From an uncultured Muribaculaceae bacterium (lineage in GTDB: Bacteria > Bacteroidota > Bacteroidia > Bacteroidales > Muribaculaceae): a stretch of DNA of 64,000 nucleotides. Both the position numbers and the translations under genes were made by a program. Below, piece after piece: positions 9,883 through 17,781 of this stretch; position 1 is the stretch's first letter; each line of letters opens with the position of its first letter. The notes below the pieces were generated by a model that made no database searches, was not told where the DNA came from, and saw only the letters and a list, made by a program, of their open reading frames with translations. Location of the stretch: positions 1 through 64,000 of the forward strand of contig CANQZG010000018.1 in the NCBI GenBank assembly GCA_947628305.1, in the 5' to 3' direction.

Positions 9883-10698
9883 CTATAATTTTCTGACACG
9901 TACCGCGACCGATGTGTTGAATTTAACATCGCCGCTCGATGACTCTTTGTAAGATATAGATTCAGTGGGGGAGCACTCTATGTCTCCTGCGCTTGATGCA
10001 CGTGCGTCTATTTCCTTGACTTGGAACTGTGATGCCTTTATGTCGCCTGAAGATGACGCTTTCAAGAATGCCTTCTGGGCCGCTCCTCCTTTGATTTTGA
10101 TGTCCCCGCTGCTGGTGGCTGACGCATTGAGTACACGGCATGACAGCTCGTCAATCTTGATGTCGCCCGAAGAAGACGCCGATAGGTTCACGGCCGAAGC
10201 CTTGATGGTTGACACCTTTATGTCGCCTGAACTTGAGGTGGAGAACTTGATTTCGCTTCCGTCAGGAGCGATGAGCCCGTCATTTATATATATGTCGCCC
10301 GAGGATGATGCCGAGAATGCCGAAAGGGCGGGGGCTGACAACGACACTATTATGCGTTCCTTGTCACGCAGCCTGATATTGTTTACCCCCTGCATGTAAG
10401 CCTTGAGCGTGCCGTTGGATACTGTCACTTTTACGTTGTCAATGTATCGCGCCGGGGCATGGACTGTAACAGGGGAATAGGATGACGTCTGGGTGTAGTA
10501 GATGTCAATTGCGCTTGATGTCGAGATGGCGGTGTATCCCGACAGATTGAGAGTGCGGGCGGCGGTGCGGTGCGAATCCCCGTCATTGCTGTATCCCGAT
10601 ATTGATACCGAGCTTGACGAACGGTCGCTGCCGGTCGAGCACGCTGGCAGCGTTGATGCCACGAGGACAAGGGCGATGATTGTCTTGAGATGTTTCAT
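9883..10698 (-). CDS. lipoprotein with head GIN domain (DUF2807), SSSGDI repeats
   Basis: The 271-residue protein has a lipoprotein signal peptide with lipobox LPAC. The mature part matches the DUF2807 'putative auto-transporter adhesin, head GIN domain' family, predicted to be a right-handed beta-helix. The motif (S/T)S(S/A)GD(I/V) occurs seven times between about residues 125 and 260, spaced about 16-22 residues, one per helical coil. Function in this family is unknown; adhesion is only a family label. The ATG at 10698 is chosen because the signal peptide follows; the open frame continues upstream only because it runs into the C3 repeat element. Confidence 0.88.
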   Translation of the reverse strand: MKHLKTIIALVLVASTLPACSTGSDRSSSSVSISGYSNDGDSHRTAARTLNLSGYTAISTSSAIDIYYTQTSSYSPVTVHAPARYIDNVKVTVSNGTLKAYMQGVNNIRLRDKERIIVSLSAPALSAFSASSSGDIYINDGLIAPDGSEIKFSTSSSGDIKVSTIKASAVNLSASSSGDIKIDELSCRVLNASATSSGDIKIKGGAAQKAFLKASSSGDIKASQFQVKEIDARASSAGDIECSPTESISYKESSSGDVKFNTSVAVRVRKL

Positions 10699-10727
10699 TT
10701 GCGTTATATGATTTCTGTTTTGTATTA

Positions 10728-10996
10728 AGAGTATGTTGAGTTTTAACAGTTGAATTTTTATAGGCAGATTTCGAGACAGTTGCGAGTCGCGGGTGAGGAG
10801 TGTATCGAGATACATGACGAGCGAGGGACTCGGAAATGGCCGGAAGATGCCGTCAAGGAGTCCTCGATGCGGTCTCTTGGACGCTTTTGCCCCTTTGCCT
10901 CGGTCGCGATGCCCGCATCGCTCCCTCGACTGCATGGCCAAAGTCATTCCAAGACTCCGCATAAAAATTTCTAACTGTTAAATCTCAACATACTCT
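10728..10996. repeat. family C element, copy C3 (269 bp)
   Basis: Ends at 10728-10761 and 10961-10996 form an inverted repeat of about 34 bp starting AGAGTATGTTGAG. Internal hairpins are GTATC-ga-GATAC (left) and GCGATGC-cc-GCATCGC (right), with TTTTGCCCCTTTGCC just left of the latter, as in C1. It sits upstream of the DUF2807 gene and downstream of the ATPase-nuclease operon. Confidence 0.85.
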
Positions 10997-11088
10997 AAAG
11001 ACGCATCAATTGGCATCTATGTTACAGAATAGGGAATCAAAATAAGCGCAATTAACTAAAATTAACCCACCACAACCTCCAATTATGG

Positions 11089-11772
11089 TCAGATATATTC
11101 TAATGCATCAATCGATATTGACGGTTGTTTGTCGCTGATTGGGATATAATGGATTTCCATGGATGAAAAGATGCCACGCTCTCCTAAAGGCAATCCTTTT
11201 AATTCATGGTAATCGGTCGGTTGGACTGTGGTTGAGAATTTTCGGCCTCGTATTAATAAATCAGTTACAAATTCTGCATCGGTTTTGTACTTTGAACGCT
11301 TAGGCAGGAACATTGCTTTCTGTAAATCCCGTATATATGACGGGTTGGGTTCATGGGATACGATGAATCCTTTGACAATGAAATCCTCGCATCGGTAGCA
11401 AGGCAACAGATGCAGGAGCATGTTTATTTTTAGATAGGACGAGACTAATTGTGTTGAAGCGTGAAAGATGTCGCTGGAATCAAACGTAGATTTCAATTCT
11501 GTAAGAAAAAGATATTTCTTTCCGTCTTTTTCAAAAATCATTATTCCGTCACAATCCTCATGGAATATCTTCGGGGAGTCTGATTGCTGAAAGAACGATG
11601 TCATGTCTTTGGCGATGACAGGGTCTATGACTTGGAAATCGGAATTATACCACGTGACTGATTTTACTTTTGCCCCTCTATCGGACTCTACTATTGTGGC
11701 GTTGTTATTTTTCAGGCATGTGTTTTGCCGATATTTTGGTAGTAATTCACCTAATGAATCATGAATTGCCAT
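11089..11772 (-). CDS. PD-(D/E)xK-like nuclease partner of the ATPase, candidate defence protein
   Basis: I do not recognise a named family. The 227-residue protein has a core matching the PD-(D/E)xK nuclease pattern: D75 in HEDCDGIMIF at the end of a strand, then YLFLTELKST with E92 and K94 (D-x16-E-x-K), then a helix. There is no signal peptide or membrane segment, so it should be cytoplasmic. The start codon lies inside the end of the ATPase gene (14-bp overlap in another frame), so the two are surely co-transcribed and probably translationally coupled. Both genes are visibly more AT-rich than their neighbours, which suggests transfer. ATPase plus nuclease pairs are common in anti-phage systems; that role here is inference. 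No stop or frameshift is seen. Confidence 0.75.
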   Translation of the reverse strand: MAIHDSLGELLPKYRQNTCLKNNNATIVESDRGAKVKSVTWYNSDFQVIDPVIAKDMTSFFQQSDSPKIFHEDCDGIMIFEKDGKKYLFLTELKSTFDSSDIFHASTQLVSSYLKINMLLHLLPCYRCEDFIVKGFIVSHEPNPSYIRDLQKAMFLPKRSKYKTDAEFVTDLLIRGRKFSTTVQPTDYHELKGLPLGERGIFSSMEIHYIPISDKQPSISIDALEYI

Positions 11773-13051
11773 ATCCCATCATTTTTGATAACTCATCATA
11801 TAATAGGAATTCATCGTTTATGACCTTATAGAACGATTCAAATGGAATTTCATCATTCTCTATGACGTTAAGGGGTCTGATTCGTGAATGGCCATTGTCG
11901 GCGCGTTCTAATATGTAAGCTCCTATGTTCCTTGCATTTAAAAGGCATTCTTTAGATATGCCAAATTTTTTCAGAAGTTCATTGAATGCCATCGTTTGGT
12001 TTTCGGGGATATTTGCCGATGCGGTATATAGTTTTATCAGGGTATTCAATCTTTTGATGAAGTAATCGCTATGGGTGGTGATTTGCATGTAACCGCCATG
12101 ACCGATGAAATAACTTACGAGGTCAGCCAGTTTCTCCTGACGGGCGGGGTGTAGATGCGCTTCGGGCTCCTCAAGTAGAATGGATGAGCCTGTTATGGGA
12201 AATTTGTTTAAGAATAATGTGAATGGCGATAGTTCTTTTATGGATGATGCCGCAGCCGTCAGCGGGATGGATGTACCGTCCATCATTTGGTAGATGATAC
12301 GGTCTTCCTCCTGCTTAAGTCTTCCGAGATTGACATCGTTGAGACAAGTTTCGACCTCTGATGAAATGGGCTCCGCACTCGTCAGGGGTTTGGCTAAATC
12401 AGCCTTTAGGTTGAAAAATTCATGATACATTCCAGAACGGAATACCGGACGTTCTGAAAGTTCCATCAAAGAACCACGTGATGTGGGCATGAGGTAAGCT
12501 CTTTTGAGTTCGGAATGGCTGTCAAATACCGAATTACGTAACGTGGCTTTCAATAAGGCAGAAAATGGTCTTGCGAAAATGGGGGCGTCATCGTGGGTAA
12601 TGACGTTGTACAGATATCGGTCTAATGTTATACGGCGATATAATTCTTCATGTCCTTCCAGACCGCTTAATTCATCAGTGATTGTAAATGTAAGAAAGTC
12701 TTTGGAATAAGGGAATTCTATTTTGATGTCCCCTTTTAGGCTGTCCTGGCCTATAAGATAGCCGAGGTATTCGACTGCATCCTTGTTTATCCAATCGAAA
12801 AGTTCCTTTGTCGGTATCGAGAAACTACGCTGGTTGGCTTCTTTCGCTTGTTTTGAAAGGGGTAATATATGTTTCTCTACAAATGAGTCTATTCTTGAGT
12901 CAAGCAACAGATTATACACATAAAATATCAAGAACGCAGTGTAGCTTTTGCCAAGTCCTGATTCTCCTGACAAAATTACTAAAGGGGTTACAGTTATTTC
13001 TGAATTGCGTATAGGCCCTAATTCATTTATCTTTAATGTAATCCGATTCAT
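11759..13051 (-). CDS. AAA/OLD-like ATPase, candidate defence protein
   Basis: The 430-residue protein looks like an ABC/SMC-type AAA ATPase (AAA15/OLD-like). It has a Walker A SGESGLGKSY at about residues 29-38 shortly after the first strands (MNRITLKINELGPIRNS), a signature-like region AAASSIKELS around 275, Walker B ILLEEPEAHLHP around 300, and an H-loop ITTHSDYFIKRL around 330. There is no C-terminal TOPRIM domain as in classical OLD nucleases; instead a separate PD-(D/E)xK-like protein follows with a 14-bp gene overlap. A -7 box at 13085-13092 gives the operon its own promoter. The ATPase probably senses or moves along nucleic acid and controls the nuclease, by analogy with other ATPase-nuclease defence pairs; this is not shown by the sequence. 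Confidence 0.85.
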   Translation of the reverse strand: MNRITLKINELGPIRNSEITVTPLVILSGESGLGKSYTAFLIFYVYNLLLDSRIDSFVEKHILPLSKQAKEANQRSFSIPTKELFDWINKDAVEYLGYLIGQDSLKGDIKIEFPYSKDFLTFTITDELSGLEGHEELYRRITLDRYLYNVITHDDAPIFARPFSALLKATLRNSVFDSHSELKRAYLMPTSRGSLMELSERPVFRSGMYHEFFNLKADLAKPLTSAEPISSEVETCLNDVNLGRLKQEEDRIIYQMMDGTSIPLTAAASSIKELSPFTLFLNKFPITGSSILLEEPEAHLHPARQEKLADLVSYFIGHGGYMQITTHSDYFIKRLNTLIKLYTASANIPENQTMAFNELLKKFGISKECLLNARNIGAYILERADNGHSRIRPLNVIENDEIPFESFYKVINDEFLLYDELSKMMGYGNS

Positions 13052-13084
13052 TGCTTAACAGATGTGGTGTTGACAAGGTGCTAA

Positions 13085-13092
13085 CAAAGATA
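13085..13092 (-). promoter_or_regulatory. -7 promoter box of the ATPase-nuclease operon
   Basis: TATCTTTG on the minus strand, a TAnnTTTG match about 34 bp before the ATG at 13051. Confidence 0.65.
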
Positions 13093-13177
13093 GTGCTCCT
13101 TGTGTGTATGTGAGTGCAATTGTGCGGGGAAATTTTGCATCACAATGTTAAATAAATGAAAAAATGGGGTGTGGGTG

Positions 13178-13831
13178 TTATTCTTTGACGCCGTAGGCGA
13201 GGTCGCCGGCGTCGCCGAGACCCGGGACGATATAGGAGTGGGCGTTGATTTCGTTGTCAATCGCCCCGACCCACACTGTGGTCTTGTCGGCGGGAAACGT
13301 GCGTTTCACGTAATCAATGGCCTGTCGGGATGCAATGACGGAGGCAACATGTACATGGGCGGGTTCGCCCTTGGTGAGCAACGCACGGTAGCTGAGTTCC
13401 ATCGATGCGCCTGTGGCGAGCATCGGGTCGGCGAGAATCAGAGTCTTGCCGTCGAGGCGGGGCGAGGCGATGTATTCGATGAAGATATCGAAATTCTCTT
13501 TCTCCTTGTATTTTCGGTAGGCCGATACAAATGCGTTGCCGGCGTGGTCGAAGTAGTTGAGAAATCCTTGGTGAAAGGGGACACCGGCGCGGAAAATCGT
13601 ACCGAGAACGATGTCTTCGTCAAGAACCTGGCACGGGGCGACGGCAAGAGGGGTCTCCACGTCCACGGTTTTGTAATGGAGTCGGCGGGAGATTTCAAAT
13701 GCCATGATTTCACCGATGCGTTCAAGGTTGCGGCGAAAACGGAGCATATCCTTCTGGATGTTTACATTGCGGAGTTCTGCCATGTATTGGCTCACAAGTG
13801 ACGGGGTCTCGGCAAAATTGATGATTTCCAT
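13178..13831 (-). CDS. upp: uracil phosphoribosyltransferase
   Basis: Salvage enzyme making UMP from uracil and PRPP in the cytoplasm. The 217-residue protein has the PRPP-binding loop in LILADPMLATGASM (around residues 127-140) and the C-terminal uracil-binding region ending GLGDAGDLAYGVKE, with GDAGD as in Upp. The N-terminus resembles the Bacteroidetes Upp group. It is divergent from prfB; -7 boxes for both genes lie back to back between them (13857-13884). Confidence 0.93.
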   Translation of the reverse strand: MEIINFAETPSLVSQYMAELRNVNIQKDMLRFRRNLERIGEIMAFEISRRLHYKTVDVETPLAVAPCQVLDEDIVLGTIFRAGVPFHQGFLNYFDHAGNAFVSAYRKYKEKENFDIFIEYIASPRLDGKTLILADPMLATGASMELSYRALLTKGEPAHVHVASVIASRQAIDYVKRTFPADKTTVWVGAIDNEINAHSYIVPGLGDAGDLAYGVKE

Positions 13832-13856
13832 TGTGGGGCATTATTTGTTTCTAATG

Positions 13857-13864
13857 CAAAATTA
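13857..13864 (-). promoter_or_regulatory. -7 promoter box of upp
   Basis: TAATTTTG on the minus strand, 26 bp before the upp ATG at 13831. Confidence 0.65.
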
Positions 13865-13876
13865 CACATTATTTTG

Positions 13877-13884
13877 TAAATTTG
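13877..13884 (+). promoter_or_regulatory. -7 promoter box of prfB-argB
   Basis: TAAATTTG on the plus strand, 25 bp before the prfB ATG. The two divergent boxes are 12 bp apart. Confidence 0.7.
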
Positions 13885-13909
13885 CATTCTGAAAATGATG
13901 TAATCCATT

Positions 13910-15025
13910 ATGATAACGCAGGAACAACTCAAGCAGACAGTGGAGCGCAAGGACGCATTGAAACGTTATCTTGACATTGACTCCAAGAAAATACAAGTGG
14001 AGGAGGAGGAACTCCGCACTCATGTGCCCGATTTTTGGGAGCACCCCAAAGAAGCGCAGGCCCAGATGAAGAAAATCAAGGATTTGCAGGCATGGATTGA
14101 CGGTTACAAGGATGTCGAGAAAGCGGTCGATGAGCTGTCAATCGGCTGGGACTTCCATAAGGAGGGTCTGGTCGAGGAGGCCGAGGTCGATGCGATGTAT
14201 GCCGATGCTTTGGCTAAAATCGAGACCCTTGAACTCCGGAACATGCTTCGTCGCGAGGAGGACAAGCTCGGCGTCGTGCTGAAAATCAATTCGGGCGCGG
14301 GTGGCACCGAGAGCCAGGACTGGGCCTCGATGTTGATGCGCATGTACCTGCGTTATTGTGAGAAGGCCGGCTACAAGACTTCAATCGCCAATATCCTTGA
14401 CGGTGACGAGGCCGGTATCAAGTCATGCACCATCAATGTCGAGGGCGATTTTGCCTACGGATACCTCAAGAGCGAGAACGGGGTGCATCGTCTTGTACGC
14501 GTGTCCCCCTACAACGCGCAGGGTAAACGCATGACTTCGTTTGCATCGGTGTTTGTGACCCCGTTGGTCGATGACACAATCGATGTCAAGGTTGAGCCGG
14601 CATTGCTGTCCTGGGACACGTTCCGAAGCGGTGGCGCGGGAGGTCAGAACGTCAACAAGGTGGAGTCGGGTGTGCGTCTTCGTTATCAGTTCACCGACCC
14701 CTATACAGGCGAGCAGGAGGAAATCCTCATAGAGAATACCGAGACTCGCGACCAGCCTAAGAACAAGGAGAACGCCTTGCGCCAGTTGCGTTCGATACTA
14801 TATGACAAGGAACTTCAACACCGTCTCCAGGAACAGGCTAAGGTCGAGGCCGGCAAGAAGAAAATCGAATGGGGTTCGCAGATTCGCAGCTACGTGTTCG
14901 ATGACCGCCGTGTCAAGGACCATCGCACCGGTTTCCAGACCTCTGATGTCAATGGGGTCATGGACGGCGATATAGATGGTTTCATTAAGGCTTATCTGAT
15001 GGAATTTGCTTCAGAGGAAGAATGA
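13910..15025 (+). CDS. prfB: peptide chain release factor 2, no programmed frameshift
   Basis: Class I release factor expected to read UGA and UAA. The 371-residue protein has the catalytic GGQ in RSGGAGGQNVNKV at about residues 243-250. The stop-codon recognition loop reads VSPYNAQGKR, with SPY where E. coli RF2 has SPF. At the site where many prfB genes carry CTT TGA C and need a +1 frameshift, this gene reads CGT TAT CTT GAC (13964-13975) in one continuous frame, so it is translated without recoding. The stop codon overlaps the argB start (ATGA at 15022), coupling the two genes. Confidence 0.94.
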   Translation: MITQEQLKQTVERKDALKRYLDIDSKKIQVEEEELRTHVPDFWEHPKEAQAQMKKIKDLQAWIDGYKDVEKAVDELSIGWDFHKEGLVEEAEVDAMYADALAKIETLELRNMLRREEDKLGVVLKINSGAGGTESQDWASMLMRMYLRYCEKAGYKTSIANILDGDEAGIKSCTINVEGDFAYGYLKSENGVHRLVRVSPYNAQGKRMTSFASVFVTPLVDDTIDVKVEPALLSWDTFRSGGAGGQNVNKVESGVRLRYQFTDPYTGEQEEILIENTETRDQPKNKENALRQLRSILYDKELQHRLQEQAKVEAGKKKIEWGSQIRSYVFDDRRVKDHRTGFQTSDVNGVMDGDIDGFIKAYLMEFASEEE

Positions 15026-15804
15026 AACAGTCCCTTACAATAATAAAGGTCGGGGGCAAAATTGTAGAGGAACCCGCGACCTTGTCAAGGTTGCTTGAAG
15101 ACTTTTCGGCTTTGCCGGGACTTAAGATACTTGTGCACGGTGGAGGTCGGTCGGCCACTGCGGTTGCCGCACGTCTTGGTGTGGAGACCCGCATGGTTGA
15201 CGGACGTCGTGTGACCGATGCCGAGATGTTGCGGGTCGTGACGATGGTCTACGGGGGACTTGTGAACAAAAACATAGTCGCCGGGTTGCAGGCCCATGGG
15301 GTCAACGCGCTCGGCGTGACCGGTGCCGACATGAATCTGTTGCTTAGCGACAGGCGTCCTGTCAAGGATGTTGACTATGGATTCGTTGGGGACGTAAAGG
15401 CGGTTGACACCGATGGATTCGAGCGGTTGCTTGGGATGGGCGTGGTGCCTGTTGTCGCCCCGTTGACTCACGATGGTCGCGGTTCGCTTCTCAACACCAA
15501 CGCCGACACAATGGCCGGAGAGACAGCCAAGGCACTCGCGTCGCGATATGACGTGACGTTGGTCTATTGTTTCGAACGTCCGGGCGTTCTCACCGATGAG
15601 GCCGACGATGCCTCGGTGGTGTCGCATCTGACACCTGAACTTTATGTCCGGCTTAAGGCTGACGGGACAGTCTCGGGCGGCATGATTCCCAAGCTCGATA
15701 ACGCGTTCGCCGCCCTTGCCGGCGGAGTGAAAAAGGTGGTCATCACCTGTGCGTCGGCGATTGCCGACCCCGATGCCGGTACCGCCGTCACGGTTGCCAA
15801 TTAA
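15022..15804 (+). CDS. argB: acetylglutamate kinase
   Basis: Second step of arginine synthesis, phosphorylating N-acetyl- (or N-succinyl-) glutamate. The 260-residue protein is an amino-acid kinase fold member with the N-terminal VGGKIVEE segment, the HGGGRSATAVA glycine loop near residue 35, and GTVSGGMIPKLDNAF near residue 215, all ArgB hallmarks. It overlaps prfB by 4 bp. Other arg genes lie 40 kb away at 55664-59036. The last codons and stop (GCCAATTAA) are part of a 33-bp stretch identical to the right end of repeat C2. Confidence 0.93.
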   Translation: MKQSLTIIKVGGKIVEEPATLSRLLEDFSALPGLKILVHGGGRSATAVAARLGVETRMVDGRRVTDAEMLRVVTMVYGGLVNKNIVAGLQAHGVNALGVTGADMNLLLSDRRPVKDVDYGFVGDVKAVDTDGFERLLGMGVVPVVAPLTHDGRGSLLNTNADTMAGETAKALASRYDVTLVYCFERPGVLTDEADDASVVSHLTPELYVRLKADGTVSGGMIPKLDNAFAALAGGVKKVVITCASAIADPDAGTAVTVAN

Positions 15805-15836
15805 CAGTGATTTTTAAACAACCGCTAAACAACCTC
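15791..15836. repeat. family C right end, solo, overlapping the argB stop
   Basis: Positions 15791-15823 are identical over 33 bp to 4923-4955, the right end of element C2. A second AAACAACCTCT end follows directly, up to 15836. The matching left end is not found nearby; only a 27-bp miniature C-type repeat occurs past the next gene, at 17750-17776. Confidence 0.75.
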
Positions 15837-15863
15837 TGAAGAACCATAGTAAAACACCTTGCC

Positions 15864-17708
15864 ATGAAACAGACAATAGTGCCTGATAAACAGACCGTAG
15901 AGGAAGCGTTAAAAAACCGCACATATTTTGTAGATTTCTACCAGCGGGAATATGTGTGGAGTAAAGAGACCGTTGATGTACTTCTCCGTGATATATTCTA
16001 TTCTTTCGAACTTTCATACGAATTGTATAAGGATTCGGAGCTTACGCCCGAGGTGCTGGAGAAATACAATTGGTATTATCTAAATATCTTCATTACCAAT
16101 AACGTCAATGGAAAGTCTTATATAGTCGATGGACAGCAGCGGCTTTCAACACTGACACTGATTGCTACCAAGTTATACCATCTCGTTGATGACGAGGACT
16201 TGAAGGATGCTTTGAAAGCGTGCATTTACAGCAAGGATAAGTGGAAAGGCAGCGTGTTCAATATCGACCATGGAAAAAGGGTCGGTGTGATGAACGCCAT
16301 ATTAAAGGATGCTGACTATGGCGAGACATTTAAGAACAAGACCGAGGAAACTCTCATAAACCGATATGCCGACATCTCTCGTTATTTTGATACTAAAGGA
16401 ATGGATGCCGTTAAACTAAGGACATTCGTCCATTATTTCCTTGAGAGACTGGTGCTCGTCGAACTTACGATTGAAAAGGATGACACCCCGATGATTTTTG
16501 AGGTCATAAACGACCGCGGGGAGGCCTTGAAGCCGTTTGAGATTTTAAAGGGTAAGCTGATTGGAGCGTTGTCCAAGGATGACACTTACGACTTCTCGTC
16601 GCTGTGGGATGGGTCTATGGAGCGTCTGTTTGATATTCAGGATGATTTTTTCATCGACTATATCAAGTCTCAGTTCATTTTCAAGCGCAACACCAAGGTC
16701 GAGATGGCTATAAACCAGGCCTACCACCGATACCTTTTCGAAAGCAATGAAATCGCCGAATCCCTTGGTTTCCGCAAGCATGACAAGAAACAGATTGACA
16801 ATGTCAAGGATTTTATAAAATCAAGGCTTGAGTATTACAGTTCATTGTACTCCCGCATCAGGCGTAATGACAATGAGTATCTTGAATATCTCAACACAAT
16901 CAATACGTTCCAGGGGCAGTATCAGATAATAATGGCCGCATGCGACATTGATGACCCGCAGGAGAATGACAAAATAGTCGCGATAGCCATGGAATATGAC
17001 CGTCTGTATGTGCTGCTAAGGCTCAATGGGGCATACGACAGCAATTCGTTTCAGGAGATTTCCTATTGTCTGAACGAAGCGGTCAAAGGCCGTGGAGTGG
17101 ATGAATATCGTGGTATTTTTGATGGAATGCTGCTCTCGACCCTTCGCCAAAAGAAAAACCGGGAAGCAAGGTCGCTTCTTGAGTACGGCGAGTTCCTTAA
17201 AGCCAACTATACCAATCTTGACACCCGTTTCATGCGTTATCTTCTTGCCCGTGTGGAGAAATATGTATGTCAGCAATCGGGACGTGATATGCAGTCATCG
17301 GTCAAGGAAATCTCGACACGCACGGGTTACAAGACCGGCTACCATATAGAGCACGTATTGAGCAATAACGATACTAACCGCGCCTATTTCGGGAGTGAAG
17401 AAGAATTTGAGACGCGGCGTAATCAACTCGGCGGTCTGCTCCTGTTGAAGGGTCTTGACAATATATCTTCAGGCAACGAGGAGTACCCCGACAAATTGAA
17501 AACCTACAGTGCCGGCCTTGTGTGGGGACATTCGCTCTGCAAGGAATTTTATCACACCAATAAGGACTGGGACGCTTTCAATGACCGCCTTGAGGGTGTT
17601 TGTGGCATGAGAATCAAGAGTTACGACCGATTTGATGCGCAGGCTCTTGAGGAACGCAACAGTCTCCTGTATAGCTTAATCAAGGAAATCTGGGATGTCA
17701 AGGATTGA
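15864..17708 (+). CDS. DUF262/DUF1524 protein, GmrSD-like, candidate type IV restriction enzyme
   Basis: The 614-residue protein has an N-terminal DUF262 (GmrS-like) domain: DFYQREYVW near residue 24, the nucleotide-site motif SYIVDGQQRLSTL near residue 87, and VINDRGEALKPFEILK near residue 213. The C-terminal region looks like DUF1524 (GmrD-like HNH nuclease): HIEHVLSNN near residue 494, then RNQLGGLLLL and NISSGNEEYPDKL. GmrSD enzymes cut modified phage DNA, and single-chain fusions are known, so an anti-phage role is plausible but inferred. No promoter box was recognised; it may be read from prfB-argB, 59 bp upstream. Repeat pieces of the C family flank it on both sides. Codon use is more AT-rich than that of argB. 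Confidence 0.88.
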   Translation: MKQTIVPDKQTVEEALKNRTYFVDFYQREYVWSKETVDVLLRDIFYSFELSYELYKDSELTPEVLEKYNWYYLNIFITNNVNGKSYIVDGQQRLSTLTLIATKLYHLVDDEDLKDALKACIYSKDKWKGSVFNIDHGKRVGVMNAILKDADYGETFKNKTEETLINRYADISRYFDTKGMDAVKLRTFVHYFLERLVLVELTIEKDDTPMIFEVINDRGEALKPFEILKGKLIGALSKDDTYDFSSLWDGSMERLFDIQDDFFIDYIKSQFIFKRNTKVEMAINQAYHRYLFESNEIAESLGFRKHDKKQIDNVKDFIKSRLEYYSSLYSRIRRNDNEYLEYLNTINTFQGQYQIIMAACDIDDPQENDKIVAIAMEYDRLYVLLRLNGAYDSNSFQEISYCLNEAVKGRGVDEYRGIFDGMLLSTLRQKKNREARSLLEYGEFLKANYTNLDTRFMRYLLARVEKYVCQQSGRDMQSSVKEISTRTGYKTGYHIEHVLSNNDTNRAYFGSEEEFETRRNQLGGLLLLKGLDNISSGNEEYPDKLKTYSAGLVWGHSLCKEFYHTNKDWDAFNDRLEGVCGMRIKSYDRFDAQALEERNSLLYSLIKEIWDVKD

Positions 17709-17749
17709 CATGGGGAAGATGGCGTTACCTTAAATCAAGACAGACTCTT

Positions 17750-17776
17750 AGAGCATGTTAAATTCAAACATACTCT
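17750..17776. repeat. 27-bp miniature C-type inverted repeat
   Basis: AGAGCATGTT at the left and AAACATACTCT at the right form an inverted repeat around 6 nt. A nearly identical 27-bp unit lies at 29044-29070, and the ends match the termini of C3. It lies between convergent genes. Confidence 0.6.
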
Positions 17777-17781
17777 TGGCC

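Noticed and set aside
10699-10962. An N-terminal extension of the DUF2807 protein by about 88 residues
   Set aside because: The extra codons lie in the C3 repeat element and the gap after it; a clear lipoprotein signal peptide starts at 10698.
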